Virus record (IMG/VR): IMGVR_UViG_3300002514_000292
Coordinates: 1 to 22,401 of that record
From: a virus
Reading direction: 5' to 3' (one strand)
Length of the DNA stretch: 22,401 nt
A program made the position numbers and the translations under genes. The first letter of the stretch is position 1; every line of letters starts with the position of its first letter. Positions 9,277-19,500 of the stretch are shown piece by piece. The notes below the pieces were generated by a model. It made no database searches. It was not told the DNA's origin and saw only the letters and a list, made by a program, of their open reading frames with translations.

Positions 9277-11380
9277 AATCTTCTACTCGAAACTTGAACG
9301 TTTGATCCTGTTCTACCCAAGTTGATAATGAATTATCATAAAAAGCAAACTTGAGAGCATACTCATAACCAGCCTCCAACAGATTCATGTCAAAATCAAA
9401 ATAATTTCCGGACACATCATATGATAGCGCTGTGGCTTGATGTTCATTCCCATAGTGCCCATCATAGCCGCCAGTGCCATATGGAACTGCCTTTAAAGAA
9501 TCTATCGTTCTATAAACTCTATAAGCCGCACTATGAATTGTTTTTGTGGGTATGTTTGTGGTCGCTTTTGTGTAGATATTCGGACTCCAGTTTCTGTCTC
9601 TTACAAATACGTTAAATCTTACCGTTTCATCTGCCTTATAATTGTTACGCAAATTAGTAATACTTAAAACATGCCGGGTCTTGCCGATAACATTCATGCT
9701 ATCTTGAAGCTTAGGCTTGATAGAGCCGGTATGAAATCTTCTTTTTAAGTGCCCATACTTGCTTGGATCTGTTCCATCCGCAAGTGTGCCGCTGGACCAA
9801 ACATCGTATAAAGTCAATATTGGATCAAAGCCTGTGACTAACTCAGATGCAGTAATGGCCAGAGAAGCTGAGTATATTCCAGTTGCTACCCAGCCGCCTG
9901 TAACAAAATAATCCAGCAGTGCGGGTGCTCTAGTTGGCTGTCTGCCGTTAGTTGAGCCAGGAGTAGACTGGCTATTCATCATAAGCATACCGCTAGAACC
10001 GGTGGGACCAGTATCATCAACATTTCCCGAAAATAGACTAACCATAATGGAGCCAGTCTTTTCAATTCCTGCAATATCTTTTAATTGGCCGCGAACATAA
10101 TTATAAAAATAGATTGTATTTAAATTATCTGCCGGAGATGCAACTGAGCTACTATAGTAAAAATCTCCACGATCATCTCTAAGAACATCTTCCCAGCGCG
10201 CCTCAATATAAGGACGCTTAAAGAAATATTGACTCTTTCTTCCAAAAAGCCTCTTAATATAATACGAAGTTGTAGAGCCACTTGGATTTTGAATAAGACC
10301 GGCGTCGTCGCCGCGGCCTGATACTCTACCTGCTAAATGATCTATGGCGCCAGAAGCTTCCTGGCTAGCCGTAAGCATAACACCAATTCCATAATTAGAA
10401 TATGTGCCAGCAATCCATTGCTCAACCCATGGAGTAATATTGACCTCTATATCTTCTGTGCCATCTGCAAGTGTTTGATAAAACATGTAAATTGGCGTAT
10501 CAACTTGCTTATTAGAGCCGCCAGAATACGTGTGATACGAGCCACCCGCTAAAAGTGTGCCGGCGATATCTGTCCAATAGCTAACTGATGCGGCGCCCCA
10601 TTGGCTGGTTGCGGTTATTACACTATCAGTAATTGCTGTACCAGCAATGTTGGTGCTTTGCTGATCTAAAGTTGCATAGTCCATTGTTAAAGTTACAACA
10701 GCATCAGATGAAGTAGCAGTAATATTTAATGTATCGGCATCGTTGGCCGCATTTATTGCGGCGGCAATATTTGTAGCGAATTGCGTTGCGTCTGAATTGG
10801 CATTTCCGAAAGCTATTTTTGTAGCAGTGGAGGTACTAATACTATTGTCTATAGTAAAAGAAACCGAATTGTTGCTAGCATCCAAAATAGTTAATACTCT
10901 TGTGCTAGCATCACCACCAGTTTTGCTTAATGCCGTAAGAGTCGCTTGAGCACCAGTATTGCCACCACTAGAGGCCGTCATCCAATTGCAGCCTTCGTTT
11001 CCAAGCGTTAAATCTGTGTAGCCTTCCATATCAAGACCAACGCCCTCTTCCCAGGATTGAGAAACCATCTGAAATGCATACTTTGCATCTTTAGGAACTG
11101 CGCGCGAGTGAGAAGCATTAAATAATCGTAAGTAAAAATTCACGCTTCCGCTTGCTGGAATTACATCATTTGTTCGATCGGTGGAGATATCTGTTATTGG
11201 AAATTTAACCAAAACACGTGATAGTTCAGCAGAACTAGTTGAGTATCTTCCATAAATTGAAAATACATCTAGAACGTCAGACGCTCCCATATTTGAACCT
11301 GTGCCTCTTATAGACAAGTCCGGACGATAAGCATTTGCAATCGTTGTGTCTGCACTTGCAGTGTATCTCTTTAAAGTCAT
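9266..11380 (-). CDS. DNRLRE-like beta-sandwich virion protein, 704 aa, with inserted module
   Basis: This is a 704-residue protein with no signal peptide or membrane segment seen. Residues 1-135 and 262-400 together resemble a DNRLRE/CBM96-type domain: ADTTIANAYRPDLSIRG near the N-terminus, SRVLVKFPI (54-62), SQSWEEGVGLD (108-118), GCNWMTASSG (130-139), then after the break ITPWVEQWIAGTYSNYGIGV (315-334). The break is the 117-residue module at 145-261 that also occurs in the downstream giant protein. The C-terminal third (565-702) has NLRNNYKADETVRFNVFVRD, SYDVSGNYFDFDM and TFKFRVED, a pattern I recall from proteins beside gp6 in marine T4-like phages, probably a beta-sandwich. The ATG shares one base with the gp6 stop and has GAGGAA 10 nt upstream. 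Its place after gp6 suggests a baseplate-associated or fibre-attachment part. The exact role is unknown, and T4 gp7, gp8 or gp10 equivalence cannot be shown by eye. Confidence 0.8.
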   Translation of the reverse strand: MTLKRYTASADTTIANAYRPDLSIRGTGSNMGASDVLDVFSIYGRYSTSSAELSRVLVKFPITDISTDRTNDVIPASGSVNFYLRLFNASHSRAVPKDAKYAFQMVSQSWEEGVGLDMEGYTDLTLGNEGCNWMTASSGGNTGAQATLTALSKTGGDASTRVLTILDASNNSVSFTIDNSISTSTATKIAFGNANSDATQFATNIAAAINAANDADTLNITATSSDAVVTLTMDYATLDQQSTNIAGTAITDSVITATSQWGAASVSYWTDIAGTLLAGGSYHTYSGGSNKQVDTPIYMFYQTLADGTEDIEVNITPWVEQWIAGTYSNYGIGVMLTASQEASGAIDHLAGRVSGRGDDAGLIQNPSGSTTSYYIKRLFGRKSQYFFKRPYIEARWEDVLRDDRGDFYYSSSVASPADNLNTIYFYNYVRGQLKDIAGIEKTGSIMVSLFSGNVDDTGPTGSSGMLMMNSQSTPGSTNGRQPTRAPALLDYFVTGGWVATGIYSASLAITASELVTGFDPILTLYDVWSSGTLADGTDPSKYGHLKRRFHTGSIKPKLQDSMNVIGKTRHVLSITNLRNNYKADETVRFNVFVRDRNWSPNIYTKATTNIPTKTIHSAAYRVYRTIDSLKAVPYGTGGYDGHYGNEHQATALSYDVSGNYFDFDMNLLEAGYEYALKFAFYDNSLSTWVEQDQTFKFRVEDYEH
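10598..10948 (-). repeat. Shared ~115-aa module, copy 1 (residues 145-261 of the 704-aa protein)
   Basis: The segment runs from QATLTALSK to VITATSQW and matches residues 396-511 of the giant protein. It is Ala/Thr-rich with alternating hydrophobic residues, and has a central STSTATKIAF and an IAAAINAAN helix-like stretch. It interrupts the DNRLRE-like domain between NWMTASSG and SYWTDIAGTLLAGG. The DNA of the two copies is recognisably similar (for example the complement of ttgcggttatta near each end), but many third positions differ, so the copies are not recent duplicates. Confidence 0.85.
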
Positions 11381-11396
11381 TACCGAACTGTTCCTC
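11378..11396 (-). promoter_or_regulatory. TAATG stop-start junction with GAGGAA ribosome binding site
   Basis: The gp6 stop TAA (11382-11380) and the next ATG (11380-11378) share one A. A GAGGAA sequence at 11396-11391 lies 10 nt upstream of the ATG, rather far for a Shine-Dalgarno sequence. The junction favours termination-reinitiation coupling between gp6 and the 704-aa protein. Confidence 0.7.
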
Positions 11397-13176
11397 GTAT
11401 ATCCACTTCTGGAAATTTAACTTGTACAATCGCATTTAAGGGCGTTGTGAGTGCTCCTCCGTCCGGAGACAAGTTCCTTTCGACATCCAAATAGGCGCCT
11501 CCATAATCGGAACCTTGCTTGACGGAAAGCTTTATTGAAATAACATCAAGCACTCCAGTGACACTAGACAATATGCTATACATTTCACTAATGTTTACTG
11601 ATTCGCCAATAAAAAATCCACCGACGTATCTTTCTTGTAATTTTGCTGTGGCGGCCGCCAAAAGTTCAAACTTATCTACCCCTATCGATGGTCTAACTAT
11701 AAAATTAATTCCGATATTGATTACATATGGATCTAAAATATCAATGGTATCGTTCATCATTCTATAATTATCTAACCAGTTTTTCAAATTATTTTTAATA
11801 GTCTGATTAGTTTTTGTAAGCTTACCAAACTTATCGTCAGAAATTACATATAAATTGAGATTTCTTTTTAGTGAGTCCGGATCTCTCTGCATTGAACATC
11901 TCTTAATCGAGCCATATTTTGCCGGCATACGATAAACGAGACTCTCGTAGTCTGATTGTGTTACTGCTCTATTCTGCGAGGGATAAGTGTCGTATATTCT
12001 TCTTTTTAGATCCGATGGTGATGCGCTTGTTGTTTTTCCGATTATAGGAGTTTCGTTAATTACTTCTAAGGACGCCCTAATAGAGGTGATTTCTGACGAC
12101 GCTAGTTTTTGTTCGTTTCTAAAGGCCATGATAGGATTAACCACTTTGTTTAACCCAGCGGTTGCTACATTGGAAGAAGATGCATTATTTGCTCTATATA
12201 TTATCGTCAATGTTGTATTTTGGGGAACAATTCCGTAGCTTATATTTTTTGATAGCCTAGTTGGGTCAAAAGTAAGATCGGAAATGTATTTTTTTCCAAA
12301 CAAATCGGCCGCAACTGACGAAGGATCCGCTATTACATCTGATTCAGTTGCGTCTCCGCTTCCAAATTGTATGGTGAGTTGATTTCGTCCATGTGATGTT
12401 GTAAACTTTCTTGAAACCAACACCGGTTTTAATATAGACGGAACATTGTCATTCATATAATTGTTATTTGGAAGCTCCCTAAAAATCATATCTTGCGAAA
12501 GATAATCCACTTCAAAGTATTCATTACCTTCAGAATCTACAATTGAGATTATTTCAGCGATGTTTTGTCCTCTAAGAGTTACCTTTTTAAATCTCTCAAA
12601 TGGGCCAATAGCAACTTGTTGTACAGAAAATTGACCAGATACTACCGAACCATAAGCCTTTATGGCATAATATGTTGGGGCGCCCGTAACATTGTTTACT
12701 CTAGCGACCACCATGGGCAAAGATGGATCGGAAAAATCAATATTTTCTGTCAAAACATATTTGTTTCCATTGTCAGCAGAAAAGGTAGATCCTCTTTTTA
12801 AAACTGGGTAATACATAGAAGCGGGCCCTAAACCAGCGCTTGACGCCGGAACAAGGACGAAAAAAGCAGCTTGGCCATAAGTCGATGCGGCGCCGGTGTT
12901 TTTATATCCTAAAATTCTCCCATGTCTGATTATATTATTCGTCTGATACGCTGTATCTAAAAATGTTTCGTTAACGTTATAATCAAGGTAAAACGATAGT
13001 TGATCTCCAACATATGCGACCGCATCAAGCATCATAGAGCCAAAAGAGCCCTCGCTAAAATCTTGAAATGAATCAGGGTACAACCTTTCAGCTATCTGCA
13101 TCAAATCATCACGGATGCTAGCAAAATCCCTATTAGTATAATTTATAGGAATCATTTTATTTTGTTCGTCAGCCAT
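11380..13176 (-). CDS. gp6: Baseplate wedge protein, T4 gp6-like (baseplate J type), 598 aa
   Basis: At 598 residues it is close to T4 gp6 (about 660). The N-terminal part carries the family signature: INYTNRDFASIRDDL (11-25), GSFGSMMLDAVAYVGDQLSF (43-62), YLDYNVNETFLDTAYQ (63-78) and RHGRILGYK (84-92). The C-terminal half has the baseplate-J-type stretch RAVTQSDYESLVYRMPAKYG (403-422), SIKRCSMQRDPDS (423-435), LNLYVISDD (440-448) and LDPYVINIGINFIV (481-494). In T4, gp6 dimers join neighbouring wedges and form the continuous ring that holds the baseplate together around the hub. It follows gp25 after 15 nt with GAGGT as ribosome binding site, as in T4 where 25 and 6 are adjacent. No key region seems missing. 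Confidence 0.94.
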   Translation of the reverse strand: MADEQNKMIPINYTNRDFASIRDDLMQIAERLYPDSFQDFSEGSFGSMMLDAVAYVGDQLSFYLDYNVNETFLDTAYQTNNIIRHGRILGYKNTGAASTYGQAAFFVLVPASSAGLGPASMYYPVLKRGSTFSADNGNKYVLTENIDFSDPSLPMVVARVNNVTGAPTYYAIKAYGSVVSGQFSVQQVAIGPFERFKKVTLRGQNIAEIISIVDSEGNEYFEVDYLSQDMIFRELPNNNYMNDNVPSILKPVLVSRKFTTSHGRNQLTIQFGSGDATESDVIADPSSVAADLFGKKYISDLTFDPTRLSKNISYGIVPQNTTLTIIYRANNASSSNVATAGLNKVVNPIMAFRNEQKLASSEITSIRASLEVINETPIIGKTTSASPSDLKRRIYDTYPSQNRAVTQSDYESLVYRMPAKYGSIKRCSMQRDPDSLKRNLNLYVISDDKFGKLTKTNQTIKNNLKNWLDNYRMMNDTIDILDPYVINIGINFIVRPSIGVDKFELLAAATAKLQERYVGGFFIGESVNISEMYSILSSVTGVLDVISIKLSVKQGSDYGGAYLDVERNLSPDGGALTTPLNAIVQVKFPEVDIRGTVR

Positions 13177-13182
13177 TAAAAA

Positions 13183-13187
13183 ACCTC
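13183..13187 (-). promoter_or_regulatory. Ribosome binding site of gp6
   Basis: GAGGT stands 6 nt before the ATG at 13176, inside the 15-nt gap after the gp25 TAG. It supports this start for gp6. Confidence 0.75.
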
Positions 13188-13191
13188 ACTT

Positions 13192-13560
13192 CTAAATAGT
13201 AATTTCCAATGATTCGGAAGAGTTAAGAGATGGTATTTTATATAACACTCTAATCCCTAAACTATTTCTCTCTATATTAGCGCTATCATAGAGAATATCT
13301 ATAATGCCAATAGTAGGCATATATTTTTTTATAGATGATCTCATTTTTTGGTCTATCCTCAAGAGAGTTTGTGTGCCCTCCTGTTCAAATAAAAATCTCT
13401 TAATCCCAACACCATACTCTGGAGACATTACTCGCTCACCGGGATTTGTTAAAATTAACATTTTTAAATTTTGCCTAATGAGGCTTCTAAAATCTTTGTT
13501 CATTTGAAATCCATCAATTGAGCTACGGCGTAATGGAAGGGCTATACTTAAAGAAGACAT
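13192..13560 (-). CDS. gp25: Baseplate wedge protein, gp25/GPW family, 122 aa
   Basis: The 122-residue length matches the family (T4 gp25 is about 132). The core motif is clear: LILTNPGERVMSPEYGVGI (35-53), the conserved Gly-Glu-Arg followed by a Pro-Glu-Tyr-Gly stretch, then FLFEQ (57-61) and a C-terminal beta segment GIRVLYKIP (102-110). In T4 and in contractile injection systems this protein sits at the inner wedge and starts sheath polymerisation around the tube. The gene follows the 2171-aa gene after 18 nt, has AGAGGT 6 nt before its ATG, and is followed by gp6, matching the T4 order. No lysozyme catalytic residues are expected, despite the old family name. Confidence 0.95.
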   Translation of the reverse strand: MSSLSIALPLRRSSIDGFQMNKDFRSLIRQNLKMLILTNPGERVMSPEYGVGIKRFLFEQEGTQTLLRIDQKMRSSIKKYMPTIGIIDILYDSANIERNSLGIRVLYKIPSLNSSESLEITI

Positions 13561-13566
13561 GTCGAC

Positions 13567-13572
13567 ACCTCT
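13567..13572 (-). promoter_or_regulatory. Ribosome binding site of gp25
   Basis: AGAGGT lies 6 nt upstream of the ATG at 13560 in an 18-nt intergenic gap. It fixes the start of the 122-aa frame. Confidence 0.75.
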
Positions 13573-13578
13573 ATATAA

Positions 13579-16500
13579 CTATTCTCTTTCACATTTATTT
13601 CCTTCTGAATCATATGGATCTGGTCTTAATTTTCGCCTTTTCCACCAAGGAAGCAATTTTTCACCAGTAGCCGGTCTTAAACTATTCCTAAGATTATTGG
13701 CTAATATCCGGCCCGGTTTGGGCAACTCTGGAAATTCTCCAAGTTTAAGATTTACGTAATTATAATTTCTTCTGAACAATCTTTTTATTCTTTTCTTGGT
13801 TCTCTTTAATAATACCTGTTCCCAATTATCATATTCTCTAACAAACCAGCCGCTCCAAAATCCCGGATTACGATCGTGAACACTGGCCCAGCCGGGCGTG
13901 TATCCTTCAGTGAGTGTTTGTGCCGGATCTGTAGGAGAGAGGCCTTCTGCGCGCATGCCAGGCCTGGACGCAATAGAAGGTAAATCTAAAGCTCCGTCAT
14001 CGACCGTAACTTCCCCAATTGATGGCAAAAATCCCATATCATTGTAAATAGCCATAGCAGATACTATTTTTTTCATCGGAAACACATATTCGCAAACTAA
14101 TTTAAATTTATCGTCCTGTTTGAGTAGATTAATCAAGCACAATAACAGCTTGCTGTTATTTTGAAATGGTTCAAAATTAGATAATGGAAAGTCTAGAGCA
14201 TCTATTTCTACTTCCGTTATTGCGGCTCTTTGACCTTCAATGGCTATTGAAAGCTGCAAGCCATAGCGAACTCCAATATTTCCAGTAATGCCAATCGGGT
14301 TTTCTTGATCATCTAATATTAATTCTAAATCTCCAGGATAAACATCTGCAAGATTAAGATCTTTATTTTCATTGGCCCCTATCATCGACACAGCTTGAGA
14401 TGAACTATATTTTTGACCATTAATACTGATATACTTTTCAAGTATAAATGGCTGCTCGGTATTTGACAAATCAAAAACTCCACCATAATCTTCCACTTCG
14501 CCGATCGGGACTACGATTTTGGTGGAAAATGGTTTTAATATGTTATGAGCATCGGGAACATGTTCTGGGCCGGCCATATAAAATAGATCCCCGTTATCAT
14601 CGATGTGGGTATGATAATATCCAACATATTCCTCGCCTTTAATAAATTCTGAGTCTTCTTCGTTGACCACATAAACGCTGAGTTCTCCTCCATAAGTATA
14701 TTGTTGGGTGACCTCCTCTGTTGGAAGATCTGTGCTAGTTTCAACAAAAGTATCTTCATTTAATACTAAAGAGCTACCTTGCACATAATTTTCTAAGATA
14801 TGATAACTCATGTCTTCAACGGCAGGCGAAACATCAAGAGTGGTTTTTAAAGCTTTTAATATATTTGGTACTAATGTCTCTATCTGTTCAACAACCAATT
14901 CTTTTAAAATTATTTTTGCCTCTTTCCTTGTATAGAAAACTTGATTAAGATTTTTCTCCTCTCTATAGTTTTTTAATGTTTTAAAGGCCTTTACTTCATG
15001 AAGCTCTTTAGCATTTTTCAAGTCTTGTCGAGTGGGATAAGCATATGACTCTTGCATGTCGTTGATGGCTGTGCATGCCGCTAAAGCAGCCGCAGAAGGA
15101 TCAGGTATATCACCATCGTCAACTCTTCTGCCATAACTCTGTACGGCTTGTTCTAAGAATGCAAACCAAAATTCTCCATCGCTAAATCCCATTGAACCAT
15201 CTTCATGTTCATCAGTACCTCCTCTGAGGACAAGCTCCATATTCTCTACAATATATGATGCATATAAATCAGAAAATACATTTGTAAAATCTGGCTTAAA
15301 GGTTAAAAACGTAGCTAATGATTTTATAAAGTGTGTGGCTACAAATATTCTAATTGTAGATACCATAATCCCTTCAATAGCCACAGCAGAATCTCTAGTT
15401 AAAATTCTGTTATATGGTTTTTCAACAACACATTCGCTACTTCCGGCTTTGAGCCTTTCATCAACTGGAATTTTACTTCTTCGAGCGCCAATAATTTGCT
15501 CAACCTCAGAAAAATTTATAATATCAGCACCAGTCTTATCTTTGCACTCTGTTAATTCTGGGAAGAATGCATCCAATATTCCAACCCAGCCAGTGCTCTC
15601 GACGGGTTTAATATATATCTTAGGGCTCATATACGACACGCCATAAGTTGCAGGATCAAGATAAAAAACTCTATTTTCATCGTCTCGCTGGCCGGACTCG
15701 ACCTCATATTGCATTTTACTAATTCCTAAAATCATATCATCATTAACAATTTTACGAGTTATTATATTGCCATCCTCATCTGTTGCTTCGATTTCTGCAT
15801 CTCCATATATTTCGCCGGCATCATCATACCCAAAACCTAAAACATACTCGGTATCTTCTCTAGTAAGAGTATCCATCTTCATGCCATATCTAAAGGCCAT
15901 CTCTCCATTAGTGGCTATAGAAGTAGCAAAACTCTTAGCCGCATTAGACATGAATTGATCATGAACGATTTTAATACTTGATCTTTCAACCTCTCCTCCA
16001 AGTAAATCATATAATAAAACAACTTGCGGACTATATTCTGATTGTTCTACAAAACAATTCATAAAAGTAGCATAATTGGTGACATCTACATTTGTAAACG
16101 TGTCTTCTTCTACAAAAAATTCAAATTGTCTTTCCTCGGTGCCGGTACCGGGGAAATTAGGTTCTATGTGACTTTTTGCAGGGAGAACAGCAGCTATAGG
16201 GGAATCATAATAGGCCGCTGGATTGAATCTTTCGTTAATCATTATCCTAACATTGTCGCTAAAAACATTGTGAACTGTGTACCCGCTGCTTGCATATTCT
16301 TCCGATACGAATTCAGAGGGCCCTCTTTCTAGATCGCCAAAGTATAGCTTTATATCAAAGCCATATGAATATGGGGATCCTTTCCAAGCTCTTAAGCCTT
16401 TTGCGTTGTCTCTAAACTCAAGAGCCAGATCCGGCTCTGATTTTCGGCCATGGCGCGTGAAATGAATCGCTTGACCATCCCAATTAATTAACGCAGTTGT

Positions 16501-19500
16501 ATTGTAGCCGAGATCGGGAAGATTATATAGTTCAATAGCCGGCTTATCATATAATCCCGATGTAAGCCCAGCGTTGGTGAAGCTTAATATGGCGCCAGAA
16601 TTATCTCCATATTCATTGTTAGAATTATAATTAATAGAGTTATGTAAATCCGACACATCTGTTCCACCGTTTATTGTATCTAATGTGCCATTGGCAAATT
16701 GTTTTTCTAGCCACATTGCCACAGAATAAGGATAGGCGCCTTCTTGTTTATATAAAGACGCGAAGGTTTCGTCGTAGTCGGGATCATCTGTATAATAATC
16801 TACATAATTAGGCCTATTTGAAGAGTATCTATGGTGTGCTGACAAAGGATTTCCCTTCGTATCCGACAAAATCATGTTCATTAATCCCCAATTATGAGCG
16901 CCGGGACCATTATCCAACATATCCTCTAAAAACGCCATCTTAATTGATTCAATCGTGTTGTCTTTAATTGTGCTGGCTAACTGTTGTGCTTCTTCTGATT
17001 CAAATGGTATTAAACCATCATCACACCCAGGCGCCGAAACTAAGGGCGGCATATTATTGTTTATATAATTTGGCAGACCTCCCTGTAATAGGTCTTGTAA
17101 ATCTTCCAAATTATCTTGCAAATCTTTTGTTGCCAAATCACACATGGCGCCGATTTGATTTTCGGATGCTCGGCCTTGTAGCAGACTATTTCTTAAATCA
17201 CAAAAAGCCGCTTGTTGTTCTGGAGTTGCACAAAGAGAAGGGTTTGCTGGCAGATCTGCTTCCGGAGGATTGTTTATCGCGTCTCTCATTGCATCTCTTA
17301 CGTCTACCGGTATTAAATTTCCAGTATTCTCGAAGAAATTAGCGATTGCTTGTCGATTTGGAAAGCCTTCTCTCAATTCTTCATATTCATATCCAACCAA
17401 ATTATCTATAGCTATTAACATTTCATCAGAAGGATTACCCAAAAAAGCATTCATAAATTCTGTTTGAGTTACAGCTGATGAAAAATCTGATATAAAATTT
17501 TGTAACAATTCTTCATCGGATAGAGCGGCGCCGCCGGCGCCAAGTTGTTCAAACAAATCAGCAATTGTATCATCTATTTCCTCTTCGTCGGCAAGTTCTC
17601 CGCATATTGATTCTCTTATGGCACTTTTAAAGGAAGCAGTTCCAGATGCAAGATCTTCTAAAGATGCTAGCGTCGAGCCTGCAGTCTTCAGCGCTTGACA
17701 AATGGAGCCACTTATAAGGCCACATAGTTTCATAATTAATTTAGTAACAATCCCGATAATAAGCTGTATAAGAGCTTGTTTAAAAAGTTCAAAAAATATT
17801 TTTGGATAATCTTTGATCTTCGGCAACCAAGCACCTGGATTTTGAAATCTGGGCATTACCCAATCATCAATATCACTACAAATAGGAAGTTGTATACTAT
17901 TAATAAAATCAGGAATAGACGGATTCATTAAAGGAGCTTGAGGGCAATCCGTGAAAGCAAGAATATTAGCTATCATTTGGGCGCCCGGATATTGGTTTAG
18001 CAGATCAATTGCTTCTATTACATCATTTCTATAAATTTCTATCAGTGCGGAGATATAGGCCTCTACTACTATTAAATTTGAAAATTCTGCTTGCGTAGAT
18101 GAACCATCTACAGTTTGCGCAATAGTCCTATCAGACTTCGGGGGGCCCGTAGGTGCCGATGGGTTTCTTTGAGGGATCATTGCATTATTTGGACCTTCTA
18201 CGCTATTTTCTCTTTCGTGAAGTATCTCTTCGGATGATGGATTCGTAATAATCGCCATGGAGCCTTCGGCCTTTTCAATATCGGCAGAAAGAGACGACAA
18301 TTCTGTTCCTGGCTTAAATATGTCGCCGGAATCTAATTTAGCTCTCGCCAACGATGCGACTTCTTGTTGTCGGTCGGCCGGGAGGGCCCTTAAAAAGAAA
18401 TCATTTAGATTATCTATACTCATGGCTCTTAATGCCGCCTTTAGAATGGCGGCGCCGGCTTGTTCAAGAGTTAGCCCCTTCATTAAACAATGAGTTGCTT
18501 CGATTGCAAAATCAAACATTCCGCATTTTTTAATCTTGTCAAAGCCCTCGGTCCAAATTATATCTAAATCAATAGATCCAAGGGAGCGCACGCCCTGATT
18601 TGTATTCATCTTACCAAAATCTGCTATTTTTGCGCAAAGTGACATGAATATCTGATCTTCATCTTCCATAGTAGCAAAAGCTTGCTCTGTTGCCATTTGT
18701 TTGATTGTGTGGCGGCCGTCCTTTGTTCCAAGAACGTTGCGCAGTTTCGTCGAATTAGTTGTAGTAACTGCGTCGGGAGCCGATCTCAACCCTAGTTGTA
18801 TTTCCAATTCTTCTAATTCTTGAGTGTTATTTAAACACCCACTTTTTCTAAAGGCATATACAACCGCATCTCCAATACTAAATGCAGAATCTAGAATATT
18901 TTGACCAAGCTGTTTTGTCTCTTCTTCTAAGCGAGCAGCTATGCAACTGCTTGTTGGAGCCTCTGTCTCTTTTTCTTCTCCGAATGTACTATACAGACCT
19001 GGGTATGTGTACTCTAAAACAAACTCAATCCACGGCATTGGCTCTGTGGCTGTCAAGCTATCATTCATTTTATCTAGCTGAGCGAAATAAGCGACAGCTG
19101 TTGGGTCTCTCCAAGAATCCTTGGCATTTAAAGGTTTAAGCTTTTTTGGTCCATATATAAATGGTTGCTCTCCACATCCGGCCGCCCATACTCTGAGTCT
19201 TTTAAGTTTGTATTTTGAAGTAAAATTGAATTCGATTCTTGTTACTTTTTGCTTAAAGAGACCTGTCGTTCCAACCGCCACTATATTAAGATCTTTTGAT
19301 GCTAGAAAGTCATCTAAATCAGTTAATAATTTTCCTAATGTTGAATTTCCAAGCCGGGCGAGGTCTCCATAGTTTTGTAGATTAAATACGCTATTGTCTT
19401 TTAATTTGAGAATATTGCCGCCTTCCACAGCGCGATGAACTTTTAAGTACTTTGAGTAAAGTTTGAGACCTCTTCTTACTCTGTTCAGTTTTGTTCTAAT

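Noticed and set aside
14599-14625. GYYHTHID motif in the 2171-aa protein, resembling the HxH of JAMM/MPN+ metalloproteases
   Set aside because: The downstream Ser-x-x-Asp part of the JAMM motif is missing, and the surrounding sequence does not look like an MPN fold.
14535-14759. Minus-strand 74-aa frame inside the 2171-aa gene
   Set aside because: It is an out-of-frame shadow of the large gene without a clear ribosome binding site or recognisable protein.
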